A DNA stretch of 64,000 bases from Actinocorallia sp039871655. GTDB taxonomy: Bacteria > Actinomycetota > Actinomycetes > Streptosporangiales > Streptosporangiaceae. Below, in pieces: positions 41,973-50,716 of this stretch (its first letter is position 1; each line of letters opens with the position of its first letter). Position numbers and translations under genes: made by a program. The DNA is taken from contig NZ_JBDPLZ010000007.1 of the NCBI RefSeq assembly GCF_039871655.1, positions 1 to 64,000 of the forward strand, given 5' to 3'. The notes under the pieces were generated by a model, which worked only from the letters and a program-made list of their open reading frames with translations, had not been told where the DNA came from and did no database searches.

Positions 41973-43426
41973 AGAAGTGGAAGCTGACCGGAGCGGGGGC
42001 CCTGGGCGGCTGCGCGCTGCTGGCCGCCGCGTTCCTGATCCCGGCGAGCCCGGCGGGCGCGGCCTCCTGCGGGCAGGCCGCACGGGCCGACTTCAACGGG
42101 GACGGGCGTGACGACTTCGCGATCGGCGACGCCAAGGCCACCATCGGGGACGCCGTCGCCGCGGGCCAGGTGACCGTCCTCTACGGCGGAGACAAGCCGG
42201 GCCGGGGCGAGCTCGTCCCCCTGGCCCACGAGGCCCAGACGGGCGCGGGCTTCGGCTACTCGATCACGACCGGGCACCTCAACGCCGACGGATGCCTCGA
42301 CCTGGTCGTCGGCTCCCCCTGGGCGGACGGGGGCACGGGCCGCGTCCAGTTGTTCCTCGGCTCGCCCAAGGGCCTCACCCCGGGGGCGGTGCTCAAGCCC
42401 TCGCGCGCCACCCGCACCTTCGGCTGGTCGGTGGCCACCGCGGCCGGAACCGGCCCGGACGGCGCCACCATCGCGGTCGGCGCGCCCTACGAGGAGGTCA
42501 AGGGCAGGCCGTCCGCGGGCGCGGTGCACCTGTTCGCCCTCGACGCGCAGACCGGGATCGCCCGGCAGAGCGTCATCGACCAGGACGACGAGCGAGCCGA
42601 GGGCATCGCGGAGGCAGGCGACCTGTTCGGCTGGGCGGTGGCCCTCGGCCGGATCCGGGGCGACGCCGACCGGCACGACCTGATCGTCAGCGAGCCCGGC
42701 GAGGACGTCGCGGGGCAGAGCACCGACGCCGGCTCCTTCAGCGTGATCGAGGACGTGTTCACCGGCCGCGTGTCCAAGGGCGAGCACTGGCACTACGACA
42801 ATCTGGGGATCGGCGCGCCCACCCCGGGCGGGAACATCGGCTGGAGCCTGGCCCACCTCCAGGAGGGGGGCACCTCGTATGTGGCCGTCGGCGTCCCCGG
42901 GCAGACCGTCGACGGCAAGGAGCGCGCCGGCAGGGTCGTCCTGCTCACCTCCACCGGCGACAGGCTGAAGTCCCCGCGGGTCATCGAGCAGAACCGCGAC
43001 AAGAAGCCCTACATCGAGGCCGGCGACCGCTACGGCTGGGCCCTCGCGCTGGCCGGGAACGACGTGACGGGGGACGGCGTCCACCTCGCGGTCGGGGTGC
43101 CCCACGACGGCCCCGGCACGGGGAGCAACACGGAGACCGGCTGGGTCCATCTGGTGCCGCTCACCCGGCCCGACAAGGCCCTGCTCATCGACGTGCTCAA
43201 CGCCGATCCCAACGTTCCGGGCGACCCGGGAGCCTACGAGCACTTCGGCTGGTCCGTCGCGTTCACCACCGGCGCGCTGCTGATCGGGGTCCCCGACGAC
43301 CGTCAGGAGCCCTCCGGCTCGCTGATCGTCCGCCCGTTGAAGGACGGCGACGCCGTCCAGATCGTCCCTGATTCGGAGAATGACGAGACCGATTTCGGCG
43401 GGGCACTGGCGGGCGCACCCGGCTGA
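41969..43426 (+). CDS. Secreted FG-GAP repeat protein
   Basis: A 485-residue exported protein with a signal peptide (ALGGCALLAAAFLIPASPAG then AAS). Repeats follow the FG-GAP/integrin-alpha beta-propeller pattern: ADFNGDGRDDFAIGD, GFGYSITTGHLNADGCLDLV, FGWSVA and YGWALALAGNDVTGDGVHLA, with Asp-rich calcium loops. Start GTG overlaps the kinase stop (GTGA), so translation is coupled. It may present a ligand surface to, or be controlled by, the kinase. Confidence 0.87.
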   Translation: MKKWKLTGAGALGGCALLAAAFLIPASPAGAASCGQAARADFNGDGRDDFAIGDAKATIGDAVAAGQVTVLYGGDKPGRGELVPLAHEAQTGAGFGYSITTGHLNADGCLDLVVGSPWADGGTGRVQLFLGSPKGLTPGAVLKPSRATRTFGWSVATAAGTGPDGATIAVGAPYEEVKGRPSAGAVHLFALDAQTGIARQSVIDQDDERAEGIAEAGDLFGWAVALGRIRGDADRHDLIVSEPGEDVAGQSTDAGSFSVIEDVFTGRVSKGEHWHYDNLGIGAPTPGGNIGWSLAHLQEGGTSYVAVGVPGQTVDGKERAGRVVLLTSTGDRLKSPRVIEQNRDKKPYIEAGDRYGWALALAGNDVTGDGVHLAVGVPHDGPGTGSNTETGWVHLVPLTRPDKALLIDVLNADPNVPGDPGAYEHFGWSVAFTTGALLIGVPDDRQEPSGSLIVRPLKDGDAVQIVPDSENDETDFGGALAGAPG

Positions 43427-43443
43427 GCGCCGATGATCGGAGT

Positions 43444-44607
43444 ATGCACAGATCCTTCTGGTTCGTCTCGGTGGCGGCGGCGGGCGTCCTGCTCGCCGCC
43501 TGCTCCGGGGAAGAACGTGTGACCGAGAGCCCCTCGTCCGAGGTCTCCACGAGCCCCCGGCAGGCCGGGCCCGGCAAGGTGAGGCTCGCCGAGCTGGCCG
43601 AGGTCGAGCAGCCCACCGGGATGGCCGTCCGCAAGGGCGACCCGGCCCTGTACGTCATCGAGCAGCCCGGGCGGGTCCGCACGATCCGCGACGGGAAGCT
43701 CGCCCCCGAGCCCGTCCTGGACCTCACCTCGATGGTCGGCAGCGGAGGCGAGCGGGGCCTGCTCGGCATCGCCTTCTCCCCCGACGGCAAGTACGTCTAC
43801 CTCGACTACACGGCCGAGAACGGCACCATCACCGTCGTGGAGTACCCCGTGCAGGGCGACGGCTCGGTGCGCGCGGCGGGCCGGAGGGTGCTGCTGGAGC
43901 AGCCGCATCCGCGGAGCAACCACAACGGCGGCCAGCTGGCCTTCGGCCCCGACGGCCACCTGTACATCAGCCTCGGGGACGGGGGCGGAGCGGGCGATCC
44001 CGACGACAACGGGCAGAACCTGGGCAGTCTGCTGGGCAAGATCCTGCGGATCGACCCGCGCGGCGGCGAGCCCTACAAGGTCCCCGCGGACAACCCGTTC
44101 GCCGGCAGGGCCGGGGCGAGGCCCGAGATCTGGGCGTACGGGCTGCGCAACCCGTGGCGGTTCTCCTTCGACCGGGAGACCGGCGACCTGTGGATCGGCG
44201 ACGTCGGCCAGGACGACTGGGAGGAGGTCGACTTCCAGCCGGCCTCGTCCCGGGGCGGGGAGAACTACGGCTGGCCGCTGCGCGAGGGCAGCCACGAGTT
44301 CCGTTCCGGGCAGCGGGCCGGGGTCGTCCCCATTCACGAGTACAAGCTTCACCAGAACAACGAGTGCTCGGTCATCGGCGGTTACGTGTACCGGGGCGAA
44401 AGGCTGACGGGGCTGAAGGGGAACTACGTCTACGCCGACTTCTGCGCGGGCTGGGTGAAGTCCTTCGGGCAGGTCGGGGGAAAGGCCCGCGACCACCGCA
44501 CGCTGCTGGAGGGCCTCAGCAACGTGTCGGCGTTCGGCCAGGACGGCTCCGGCGAACTCTACGTGCTCAGCCTGAACGGCCAGATCTACCGGATGGAGCC
44601 GGCCTGA
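43444..44607 (+). CDS. PQQ-type glucose/sorbosone dehydrogenase lipoprotein
   Basis: A 387-residue lipoprotein: signal with lipobox LLAAC (Cys20). The rest is a six-bladed propeller of the glucose/sorbosone dehydrogenase family: GERGLLGIAFSPDGKYVYLD, NHNGGQLAFGPDGHLYISLG, WAYGLRNPWRFSFDRETGDL and WIGDVGQDDWEEVD. The catalytic His is likely in NHNGG. Whether PQQ is made by this organism is not visible. It follows the FG-GAP gene by 17 bases. Confidence 0.88.
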   Translation: MHRSFWFVSVAAAGVLLAACSGEERVTESPSSEVSTSPRQAGPGKVRLAELAEVEQPTGMAVRKGDPALYVIEQPGRVRTIRDGKLAPEPVLDLTSMVGSGGERGLLGIAFSPDGKYVYLDYTAENGTITVVEYPVQGDGSVRAAGRRVLLEQPHPRSNHNGGQLAFGPDGHLYISLGDGGGAGDPDDNGQNLGSLLGKILRIDPRGGEPYKVPADNPFAGRAGARPEIWAYGLRNPWRFSFDRETGDLWIGDVGQDDWEEVDFQPASSRGGENYGWPLREGSHEFRSGQRAGVVPIHEYKLHQNNECSVIGGYVYRGERLTGLKGNYVYADFCAGWVKSFGQVGGKARDHRTLLEGLSNVSAFGQDGSGELYVLSLNGQIYRMEPA

Positions 44608-44625
44608 ACATTCCCGGCTCCAAAA

Positions 44626-44661
44626 CGGCGGCGGCCGGCGAGAAATCACCGGCCGCCGCCG
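44626..44661 (+). terminator. Hairpin terminator after the sugar dehydrogenase
   Basis: A perfect 13-base-pair stem (CGGCGGCGGCCGG with its complement) and a ten-base loop begin 18 bases after the stop of the propeller lipoprotein. There is no strong T run. Confidence 0.75.
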
Positions 44662-44684
44662 AATTCACCTGTCGCCCCCTGCGC

Positions 44685-44750
44685 CTAAGCCCAGGACACC
44701 CCGGCCTCATTGACGGCCATGCCCTTCGCCTCCTCGTACGTACTGGTCAT
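44685..44750 (-). CDS. Candidate micro-ORF of 21 codons
   Basis: ATG 44750 (or GTG 44753) opens a short frame ending in TAG at 44685-44687. The peptide begins MTSTYEEAKGMAV and ends in VSWA. Almost every third base is G or C, although the spacer around it is AT-richer. There is no Shine-Dalgarno; a GATACT about 15-20 bases upstream could be a -10 box of a nearly leaderless transcript, and an inverted repeat covers the start. It is unrecognised. It could be a small peptide or leader, or chance. Confidence 0.35.
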   Translation of the reverse strand: MTSTYEEAKGMAVNEAGVSWA

Positions 44751-44766
44751 CACGTACTAACCAGTA
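44741..44766. promoter_or_regulatory. TACTGGT/ACCAGTA inverted repeat in low-GC spacer
   Basis: Arms TACTGGT (44741-44747) and ACCAGTA (44760-44766) are perfect complements 12 bases apart, overlapping the start of the micro-ORF. The remaining spacer to 44924 is AT-rich for this genome and shows no further gene; it probably holds promoter elements. Confidence 0.4.
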
Positions 44767-44924
44767 TCTTGCGTAACCAAACCCATGCATTGCGTGGTCA
44801 ACACCCATAACATGGCGATTGCCCGGCAATATCACGGGGGGTAAGGCTCAATACTACCCACAAAACCGACCAATCGGGCCGATTGATTTTCTACCAATAA
44901 GTAACCGCGACCGGGTCGACCTCG

Positions 44925-45734
44925 TCAGGAGTAGGAGCGCAGCGCCTCCTCGGCCACTTTCCGCGCCCCTTCGAGGCACGCGCTCTGCTCTTCCTGGGGT
45001 TTCTCGTCATAGGTCCTGCTGTAACTGACGGTGATGATCACATTCCGTACCCGCACCTCGACGCGGGCCGTCGTCATACGCGGTTCCCCGACATCGGAGT
45101 ACACCCGCCTAAACGCCTCCTCGCCAAGCCCCGGAACCCTTTCGAGAAGCAGCGTTTTTGTGATCTTGTCTTCTTTCTGCTGTTCGTAGTCCTTATTGAA
45201 CGACCATTTGGCGATACTGATCGGATCCATATCGCCGGTCGTCTCCCCCAACCGCGTCTCCAGCCTCAGATAACGGAAATCGTCTCCGCCGCCTCCGCTG
45301 TACCCGCACGAACCGGCGCGGGAGCCGCCGTACTCCTCCGCCTCTCCCCCGGGCACCCATTTGAGGAAGACCGCCTTCGGGACGCTCTCGCACACCTTCT
45401 TCGGCAGCTCCGTCAGCAGCCCCCCGCCGGAGTCCGCCGTTGGAGAGGACGCGGACGGCTCCGGCGCGGCCGTCTCACTCGGCTCGGCCGTGCTCCCCTC
45501 GCTCGGCCCGGGGTCCGGCTCCGCGGGGCCGGACGCCGGGTCCTCCCGCTCCGAGGTCAGGGTCGGCATCGCGCCCTCCCGCGGGGAGCCGTCGAAGAAC
45601 AGCGGAACCGCGAAGAACACGGCCCCCGCCGCCAGCAGGAAGGAGACGAGCGCCACCTGCCAGCCACGCGGCCGCCAGCGGCTCGGCTCCGGCGGTTCCG
45701 GAGGCGAATAGACCCGGTCGAAATCAGCTCGCAC
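44925..45734 (-). CDS. Membrane-anchored hypothetical protein
   Basis: About 269 residues. One membrane helix at about 26-46 (WQVALVSFLLAAGAVFFAVPLFF) follows a short Pro-rich cytoplasmic start; then a Pro/Ser/Glu-rich linker and an extracytoplasmic domain of about 150 residues with VCESVPKAVFLKWVPGGE, GSCGYS and QSACLEGARKVAEEALRSY, the Cys likely forming disulfides. This layout is like DUF3558-type actinobacterial proteins, but I do not recognise the family with confidence. GTG 45734 gives the cleanest start. It diverges from the DNA ligase gene. Confidence 0.7.
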   Translation of the reverse strand: MRADFDRVYSPPEPPEPSRWRPRGWQVALVSFLLAAGAVFFAVPLFFDGSPREGAMPTLTSEREDPASGPAEPDPGPSEGSTAEPSETAAPEPSASSPTADSGGGLLTELPKKVCESVPKAVFLKWVPGGEAEEYGGSRAGSCGYSGGGGDDFRYLRLETRLGETTGDMDPISIAKWSFNKDYEQQKEDKITKTLLLERVPGLGEEAFRRVYSDVGEPRMTTARVEVRVRNVIITVSYSRTYDEKPQEEQSACLEGARKVAEEALRSYS

Positions 45735-45792
45735 GCCTCGAAAGTACGGACCCTGACGGTGGTTTGTCAGTACCTCGAACGATGATGAAAGT

Positions 45793-47298
45793 GTGTTGCT
45801 CGCCGATCTCGCCGCCGCCTGGCGATCCGTGGCCGCCTCCTCCGCGCGGAGGGAGAAGACCGCGCTCATCGCCGCCTGCCTGCGCGACGCCGGGCCCGGC
45901 GAGGCCCCCCTGGTGGTGCACTACCTCGCCGGTGAACTGCCGCAACGCCAGATCGGCGTCGGCCCCGCCGCCCTCGGTGACCGGCCTCCCCCTGCCCCCT
46001 CCCCCTCCCTCACCGTCGGCCGGGTGGACGCCGCCCTCAGTGAGATCGGCGCGGTCTCCGGGCCCGGCTCGACGGCCGGGAAACGACGCCTGCTGCGCGC
46101 CCTGCTGGCCGAGGCGACCGAGCCCGAGCAGCGGTTCCTCGTTCGTCTGCTCGCCGGAGACCTCCGCCAGGGCGCGCTCGAAGGGGTGATGGCCGAGGCG
46201 GTCGCCAAGGCCGCCGGGGTGCCGCTCGCCGCCGTCCGGAGGGCCGCCATGCTCTGCGGCTCGCTCTCCGCCGTCGCCGTCGCCGCGTTGTCGGGCGGGG
46301 CCGAGGCGCTCTCCCGGTTCACGCCGCGGGTCGGGCGGCCGGTCCGGCCGATGCTCGCGGTCTCCGCCCCCTCCCTGGAGGAGGCGCTGAAAGGCGAGAT
46401 GGCCGTCGAGTGGAAGATGGACGGCATCCGCGCCCAGTTGCACGTGGAGGGCCCGGAGGTCCGGGTCTTCACCCGCACCCTGGAGGAGATCACCTACCGG
46501 GTGCCCGAGGTGGTCGAGACGGTCCGCGGCCTGGGCCTGCGGTCGGCGATCCTGGACGGCGAGCTGATCGCGCTGCGCGAGGACGGGCGGCCGCACCCCT
46601 TCCAGACCACCTCCGCCCGCGCGGCCACCCGCTCCGGCGGGGGCGGCCTGTCGCTGTTCGCCTTCGACGCCCTGCACCTCGACGGCGCGGACCTCCTGGA
46701 CGAGCCGGGCGCCGTCCGGCACGAGGCGCTGGCGCGGGCCCTGCCCGAGCCGCTGCGCATGCCCAGGATCGTCACCTCCGCGCTCGGCGAGGCCGAGGCG
46801 TTCTTCGCCGACGCGCTCGCCCGCGGCCACGAGGGAGTGCTGCTGAAGTCCCTGGACTCCCCCTACACGGCGGGCCGCAGGGGCGCCGGCTGGATCAAGG
46901 TCAAGCCCCGCCACACCCTCGACCTGGTGGTCCTGGCCGTCGAGCGCGGCAGCGGACGCCGCAGCGGGTGGCTGTCCAACCTCCACCTCGGCGCCCGCGA
47001 CCCGCGCACCGGCGGGTTCATCATGCTCGGCAAGACGTTCAAGGGCCTGACCGACCGCATGCTGCAGTGGCAGACCGAGCGTTTCACCGAACTGAAGACC
47101 GACGACGACGGCTGGACGGTCACCGTCCGGCCCGTCCAGGTGGTGGAGGTCGCCTTCGACGGCCTGCAGCGCAGCCCGCGCTACCCCGGGGGCCTGGCGC
47201 TGAGGTTCGCCCGGGTGCTGCGCCACCGCCCCGACAAGAGCGCCGAGGAGGCCGACACCATCGACACCGTGCGCGCCCTCGCCGGGTTCGGGCCCTGA
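45793..47298 (+). CDS. ATP-dependent DNA ligase
   Basis: A 501-residue ATP-dependent DNA ligase of the actinobacterial LigB type. An N-terminal helical DNA-binding domain (about 1-170) precedes the nucleotidyltransferase core with adenylated Lys208 in EWKMDGIRAQ, motif III-IV elements AILDGELIAL and FAFDALHLDG, HEGVLLKSLDSPY and WIKVKP. The C-terminal OB domain contains LGKTFKGLTDRM. Used in repair rather than replication, by family knowledge. GTG 45793 is the start. Confidence 0.93.
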   Translation: MLLADLAAAWRSVAASSARREKTALIAACLRDAGPGEAPLVVHYLAGELPQRQIGVGPAALGDRPPPAPSPSLTVGRVDAALSEIGAVSGPGSTAGKRRLLRALLAEATEPEQRFLVRLLAGDLRQGALEGVMAEAVAKAAGVPLAAVRRAAMLCGSLSAVAVAALSGGAEALSRFTPRVGRPVRPMLAVSAPSLEEALKGEMAVEWKMDGIRAQLHVEGPEVRVFTRTLEEITYRVPEVVETVRGLGLRSAILDGELIALREDGRPHPFQTTSARAATRSGGGGLSLFAFDALHLDGADLLDEPGAVRHEALARALPEPLRMPRIVTSALGEAEAFFADALARGHEGVLLKSLDSPYTAGRRGAGWIKVKPRHTLDLVVLAVERGSGRRSGWLSNLHLGARDPRTGGFIMLGKTFKGLTDRMLQWQTERFTELKTDDDGWTVTVRPVQVVEVAFDGLQRSPRYPGGLALRFARVLRHRPDKSAEEADTIDTVRALAGFGP

Positions 47299-47305
47299 TC
47301 CGGTC

Positions 47306-48595
47306 TCAGCCGCGCAGCCGGATCGGGTTGACCAGGTCCGCGTAGGCGATGAGCAGGCCCATGGCCAGCAGCAACACCCCCACCACGTAGGTGAGCGGCA
47401 GCGCCTTGGCCACGTCCACGGGGCCGGGGGCGGGCCTGCCCGCCAGCCGGGCGAAGGCGCGTTTGAGGCCCTCCCACAGGGAGCCCGCGATGTTTCCGCC
47501 GTCCAGGGGCAGCAGCGGGATCAGGTTGAAGGCGGCGAGGCCGAAGTTCAGCGAGCCCAGCACCAGCAGGAACAGGACGATCTTGTCGACGGCCTCGGCG
47601 TCGGCGGCCATCACCTCGCCGCCGATCCGGCTCGCCCCGACGACGCCGACAGGGCTGTCGAGCTCCCGTTCCGCGCCGCGGAAGGAAGCGTCCCAGATCC
47701 CCGCCATCTTCCCCGGCAGGGTCGCGAACGCCGCCAGCGTGCCGGTCGTCATGTCGCCCATGAGCGCCAGCACGTCGAGCGGACCCTGCCGGACGTACTC
47801 CTGGACGGGGGTGATGCCCAGGAAACCCGCGGTGACCGTCCCGGAACGCCCGTCCAGCGCGGACACCCGGCTGGCGATCAGGGTGGGGGTGAGCACGAGC
47901 TCCCGTCCGTCACGGCGGACCTCCAGCGGTACCTGACGACCCGCGGAGTCGCGCACCAGCCGCTGGAACCTCTCGTACCGGGTTACCGGCACGCCGTCGA
48001 AGGAGACGATCTCGTCGCCGGGCCGCAGCCCTGCCCGCGCGGCGGGCGTCGGCGGGTCGCCCGGGCCGCACTCCCGGGCCGCCTGGGCGGCGGGGACGAC
48101 GCACTTCGCGACCGTCGCGACCGTCATGGTCGGCTCCTTGGAGCCGAAGCCCATGAGCGCGGCGCCCAGCAGCACGAGCGCCAGGAAGAGGTTCATCAGC
48201 GGGCCCGCGAGGGAGATCAGCGCCTTCTGCCACCACTTCTTGGCGTAGAAGACGCGGTCGCCGTCCTCGGGTCCGACCTCCTCCAGCGCCTCCTTGCGCG
48301 CCGAGTCGATCAGCTGCCCGAACCTGCCCGTCGAGGAGCGCCGGAGCCTCCCCTCGGGGTCCTCGGGGCGCGGCGGCAGCATGCCGATCATCCGCACGTA
48401 ACCGCCGAAGGGGATCCACTTGAACCCGTACTCGGTCTCCCCGCGCCGCCACGACCTGATCGTCGGCCCGAACCCGACCATGTACTGCGGGCAGCGCACC
48501 CCGAACCGCTTGGCCAGCAGCAGGTGCCCCAGCTCGTGGAGCGCGATCGAGACCATGAGCAGCAGGAAGAACAGCACCACACCCAGCGCGAGCAC
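47306..48595 (-). CDS. M50 site-2 protease, RseP/Rip1-like
   Basis: A 429-residue intramembrane metalloprotease. Zinc motif HELGH at residues 20-24, an internal PDZ domain (ARAGLRPGDEIVSFDGVPV), and the third ligand region FNLIPLLPLDGG. Four membrane helices are expected. It cleaves membrane-bound anti-sigma factors or similar proteins. It is a close paralogue of the protein at 50717, with long shared stretches such as GDRVFYAKKWWQK. Ends seven bases from the convergent DNA ligase. Confidence 0.92.
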   Translation of the reverse strand: MLALGVVLFFLLLMVSIALHELGHLLLAKRFGVRCPQYMVGFGPTIRSWRRGETEYGFKWIPFGGYVRMIGMLPPRPEDPEGRLRRSSTGRFGQLIDSARKEALEEVGPEDGDRVFYAKKWWQKALISLAGPLMNLFLALVLLGAALMGFGSKEPTMTVATVAKCVVPAAQAARECGPGDPPTPAARAGLRPGDEIVSFDGVPVTRYERFQRLVRDSAGRQVPLEVRRDGRELVLTPTLIASRVSALDGRSGTVTAGFLGITPVQEYVRQGPLDVLALMGDMTTGTLAAFATLPGKMAGIWDASFRGAERELDSPVGVVGASRIGGEVMAADAEAVDKIVLFLLVLGSLNFGLAAFNLIPLLPLDGGNIAGSLWEGLKRAFARLAGRPAPGPVDVAKALPLTYVVGVLLLAMGLLIAYADLVNPIRLRG

Positions 48596-48725
48596 GCCGC
48601 CCCCTCCCGGTGTCCGGGCACCGCGGTGGACGGGCGCGGACGGGCTCGGGTCTACCCCCGCGGCGGCGCGCCACGCGGCCGGACGCCGGTCTTGGGCGTT
48701 CCGGGGGCGGAAGTTTTGACGCGGC

Positions 48726-49796
48726 CTATTCCAGCATGGCCCGCAGCTCGGCCAGGTGGGGTGCCGGGTCCATGCCCTGTTCCGCCACCCAGTCGTCGCA
48801 GAGGTAGGTGTGGGCGTAGCGCTCCCCGCCGTCGCAGATCAGCGTGACGACGCTGCCCTTCTCGCCGCGTTCCCGCATCTCCTCGATGACCTGCAGGGCG
48901 CCCCAGACGTTGGTCCCGGTGGAGGCGCCGACGCTGCGGCCGGTCACCTCGGACGTCCACCGCATGCAGGCGATCGAGGCCGCGTCGGGCACCCGGTACA
49001 TGCGGTCGATGACGGAGGGCAGGAAGGAGGGCTCCACGCGGGGGCGTCCGATGCCCTCGATCCGGGAGCCGGGGGCCGTCAGCGTCGTGTCGCCGCTCGC
49101 CCAGGAGTCGTAGAACGCCGAGCCCTCGGGGTCGACGACCGCCAGCCGCGTCTGGTGCCTGCGGTAGCGCACGTACCGGCCGATGGTCGCGGCGGTGCCC
49201 CCGGTGCCCGCGCTGACCACGATCCAGGACGGCTCGGGGTGCGGCTCCAGCGAGAGCTGGTCGAAGATCGAGGCGGCGATGTTGTTGTTGGCCCGCCAGT
49301 CGGTGGCGCGTTCGGCGTAGGTGAACTGGTCCAGGTAGTGGCCGCCGGTGTGCTCGGCCAGCCGGGCCGCCTCGGCGTAGATCTGCGACCCGTCGTCCAC
49401 GAAGTGGCAGCGCCCGCCCTGGAACTCGATCAGCGCGATCTTCTCGGGGCTGGTGGTCCTGGGCATGACCGCGACGAACGGCAGCCCCAGCAGCCGGGCG
49501 AAGTAGGCCTCGCTCACCGCGGTCGAGCCGCTGGAGGCCTCGATGACCGTGGTGCCCTCGGTGATCCATCCGCTGGAGAGCGCATAGAGGAAGAGGGAGC
49601 GGGCAAGCCGGTGTTTGAGCGAGCCGGTCGGGTGGACCGACTCGTCCTTCAGGTAGAGGTCGATCCCCCACTCCCGGGGCAGCGGGAAGACGTGCAGGTG
49701 CGTGTCCGCGCTCCGGTTGCTGTCCGCCTCGACCTTGCGGATCGCCTCGGCGATCCAGGCCCGGCCGGCCGGTTCGCACCGGTCCAGGGAATCCAT
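48726..49796 (-). CDS. cds1: PLP-dependent cysteine desulfhydrase/synthase-like (Cds1-like)
   Basis: A 356-residue fold-type II PLP enzyme. PLP Lys61 in PTGSLKHR, the SSGSTA substrate loop, and the phosphate-binding SAGTGGTAATIG. Sequence style matches mycobacterial Cds1 (L-cysteine desulfhydrase, which releases H2S, pyruvate and ammonia) more than CysK or CysM, for example LKDESVHPTGS and ATDWRANNNIA. Gene symbol is tentative. It lies between two M50 protease genes, divergent from a membrane protein. Confidence 0.85.
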   Translation of the reverse strand: MDSLDRCEPAGRAWIAEAIRKVEADSNRSADTHLHVFPLPREWGIDLYLKDESVHPTGSLKHRLARSLFLYALSSGWITEGTTVIEASSGSTAVSEAYFARLLGLPFVAVMPRTTSPEKIALIEFQGGRCHFVDDGSQIYAEAARLAEHTGGHYLDQFTYAERATDWRANNNIAASIFDQLSLEPHPEPSWIVVSAGTGGTAATIGRYVRYRRHQTRLAVVDPEGSAFYDSWASGDTTLTAPGSRIEGIGRPRVEPSFLPSVIDRMYRVPDAASIACMRWTSEVTGRSVGASTGTNVWGALQVIEEMRERGEKGSVVTLICDGGERYAHTYLCDDWVAEQGMDPAPHLAELRAMLE

Positions 49797-49876
49797 GGCG
49801 CCCCCCTTCAGTCCAATTAAGGCTATGTCCTGGCAAATACTGTTAAGCCAGTGTCCAGTGAGGTTCAGGGGGAGTC

Positions 49877-50713
49877 GTGTGGGAGCTCTTCGACAGCAGG
49901 GTGGTGGAACCTGGCAGGCTGCCCCTGTTCTGCTTCTTCGTCTCCTTCATCCTGACCTTCTTGTTCACCCGGATCGGCGTCAGGCTGATCCGGGCGGAGC
50001 ACGGGCGCCGCTGGCTGCGCAACGTCGTCGCCGGTGACGTGCACATCCACCACGTCGTCTTCGGCGTGGTCCTCATGCTCTGCGCGGGCATCGCCTCCTT
50101 CTCCATCCCCGAGGAGCACCGGGCCGCCTACACCGTCGCCGCCTCCCTCTTCGGCATCGGCGCGGCCCTGGTGCTGGACGAGTTCGCGCTGATCCTGCAC
50201 CTGCGGGACGTGTACTGGACGGAGGAGGGCCGGACCAGCGTCGACGCGGTGTTCGTCGCGATCGCGCTGACCGGCCTGCTGCTGCTGGGCGTGCGGCCGG
50301 TCGGCCTCGCCGTCTTCGCCGGGACCGAGCAGGTCAGGACCTGGCTGTATGTGCTGAGCCTGGCCCTCAACCTGGCCCTGGCCGTCGTCTGCCTGCTCAA
50401 GGGCAAGATCTGGACCGGGCTGACCGGGCTGTTCCTGCCGCTGCTCCCCGCCGTCGGGGCGGTCCGGCTCGCCCGGCCCGGCTCGCCCTGGGCCCGCTGG
50501 CTCTACACGGACGACCCGGGCCGGCAGGGCCGGGCGCTCCGCCGGGAACTCCTGCTGCGCCACCCGCCGATCCAGGCCAAGATCCGGCTCCAGGAACTGA
50601 TCGCGGGGCGACATGATCTGCTCGATCATGAGCCGGAATCGTCCGCATCGCTTACTCTGGCACCGGGTAACGGGTGGAAGCAGCCCTCCACAGGGGCGGA
50701 CTGGGGTCGTTGA
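49877..50713 (+). CDS. Polytopic membrane protein of unknown function
   Basis: A 278-residue protein with about six to seven membrane helices (LFCFFVSFILTFLFTRIGV, VVFGVVLMLCAGIASFSI, VAASLFGIGAALVLDEFALI, and others). A polar motif GDVHIHH just before the second helix and the LDEFALILHLRDVYW segment are striking and may bind metal. The C-terminal 60 residues are soluble. GTG 49877 with GGGGGAG upstream. It ends three bases before the second M50 protease start, so the two are co-transcribed. I do not recognise a function. Confidence 0.8.
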   Translation: MWELFDSRVVEPGRLPLFCFFVSFILTFLFTRIGVRLIRAEHGRRWLRNVVAGDVHIHHVVFGVVLMLCAGIASFSIPEEHRAAYTVAASLFGIGAALVLDEFALILHLRDVYWTEEGRTSVDAVFVAIALTGLLLLGVRPVGLAVFAGTEQVRTWLYVLSLALNLALAVVCLLKGKIWTGLTGLFLPLLPAVGAVRLARPGSPWARWLYTDDPGRQGRALRRELLLRHPPIQAKIRLQELIAGRHDLLDHEPESSASLTLAPGNGWKQPSTGADWGR

Positions 50714-50716
50714 CAC

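Noticed and set aside
44662..44924. Low-GC spacer as a sign of transferred DNA
   Set aside because: It is short, lies between convergent units and looks like promoter and terminator DNA; no mobile gene is present.
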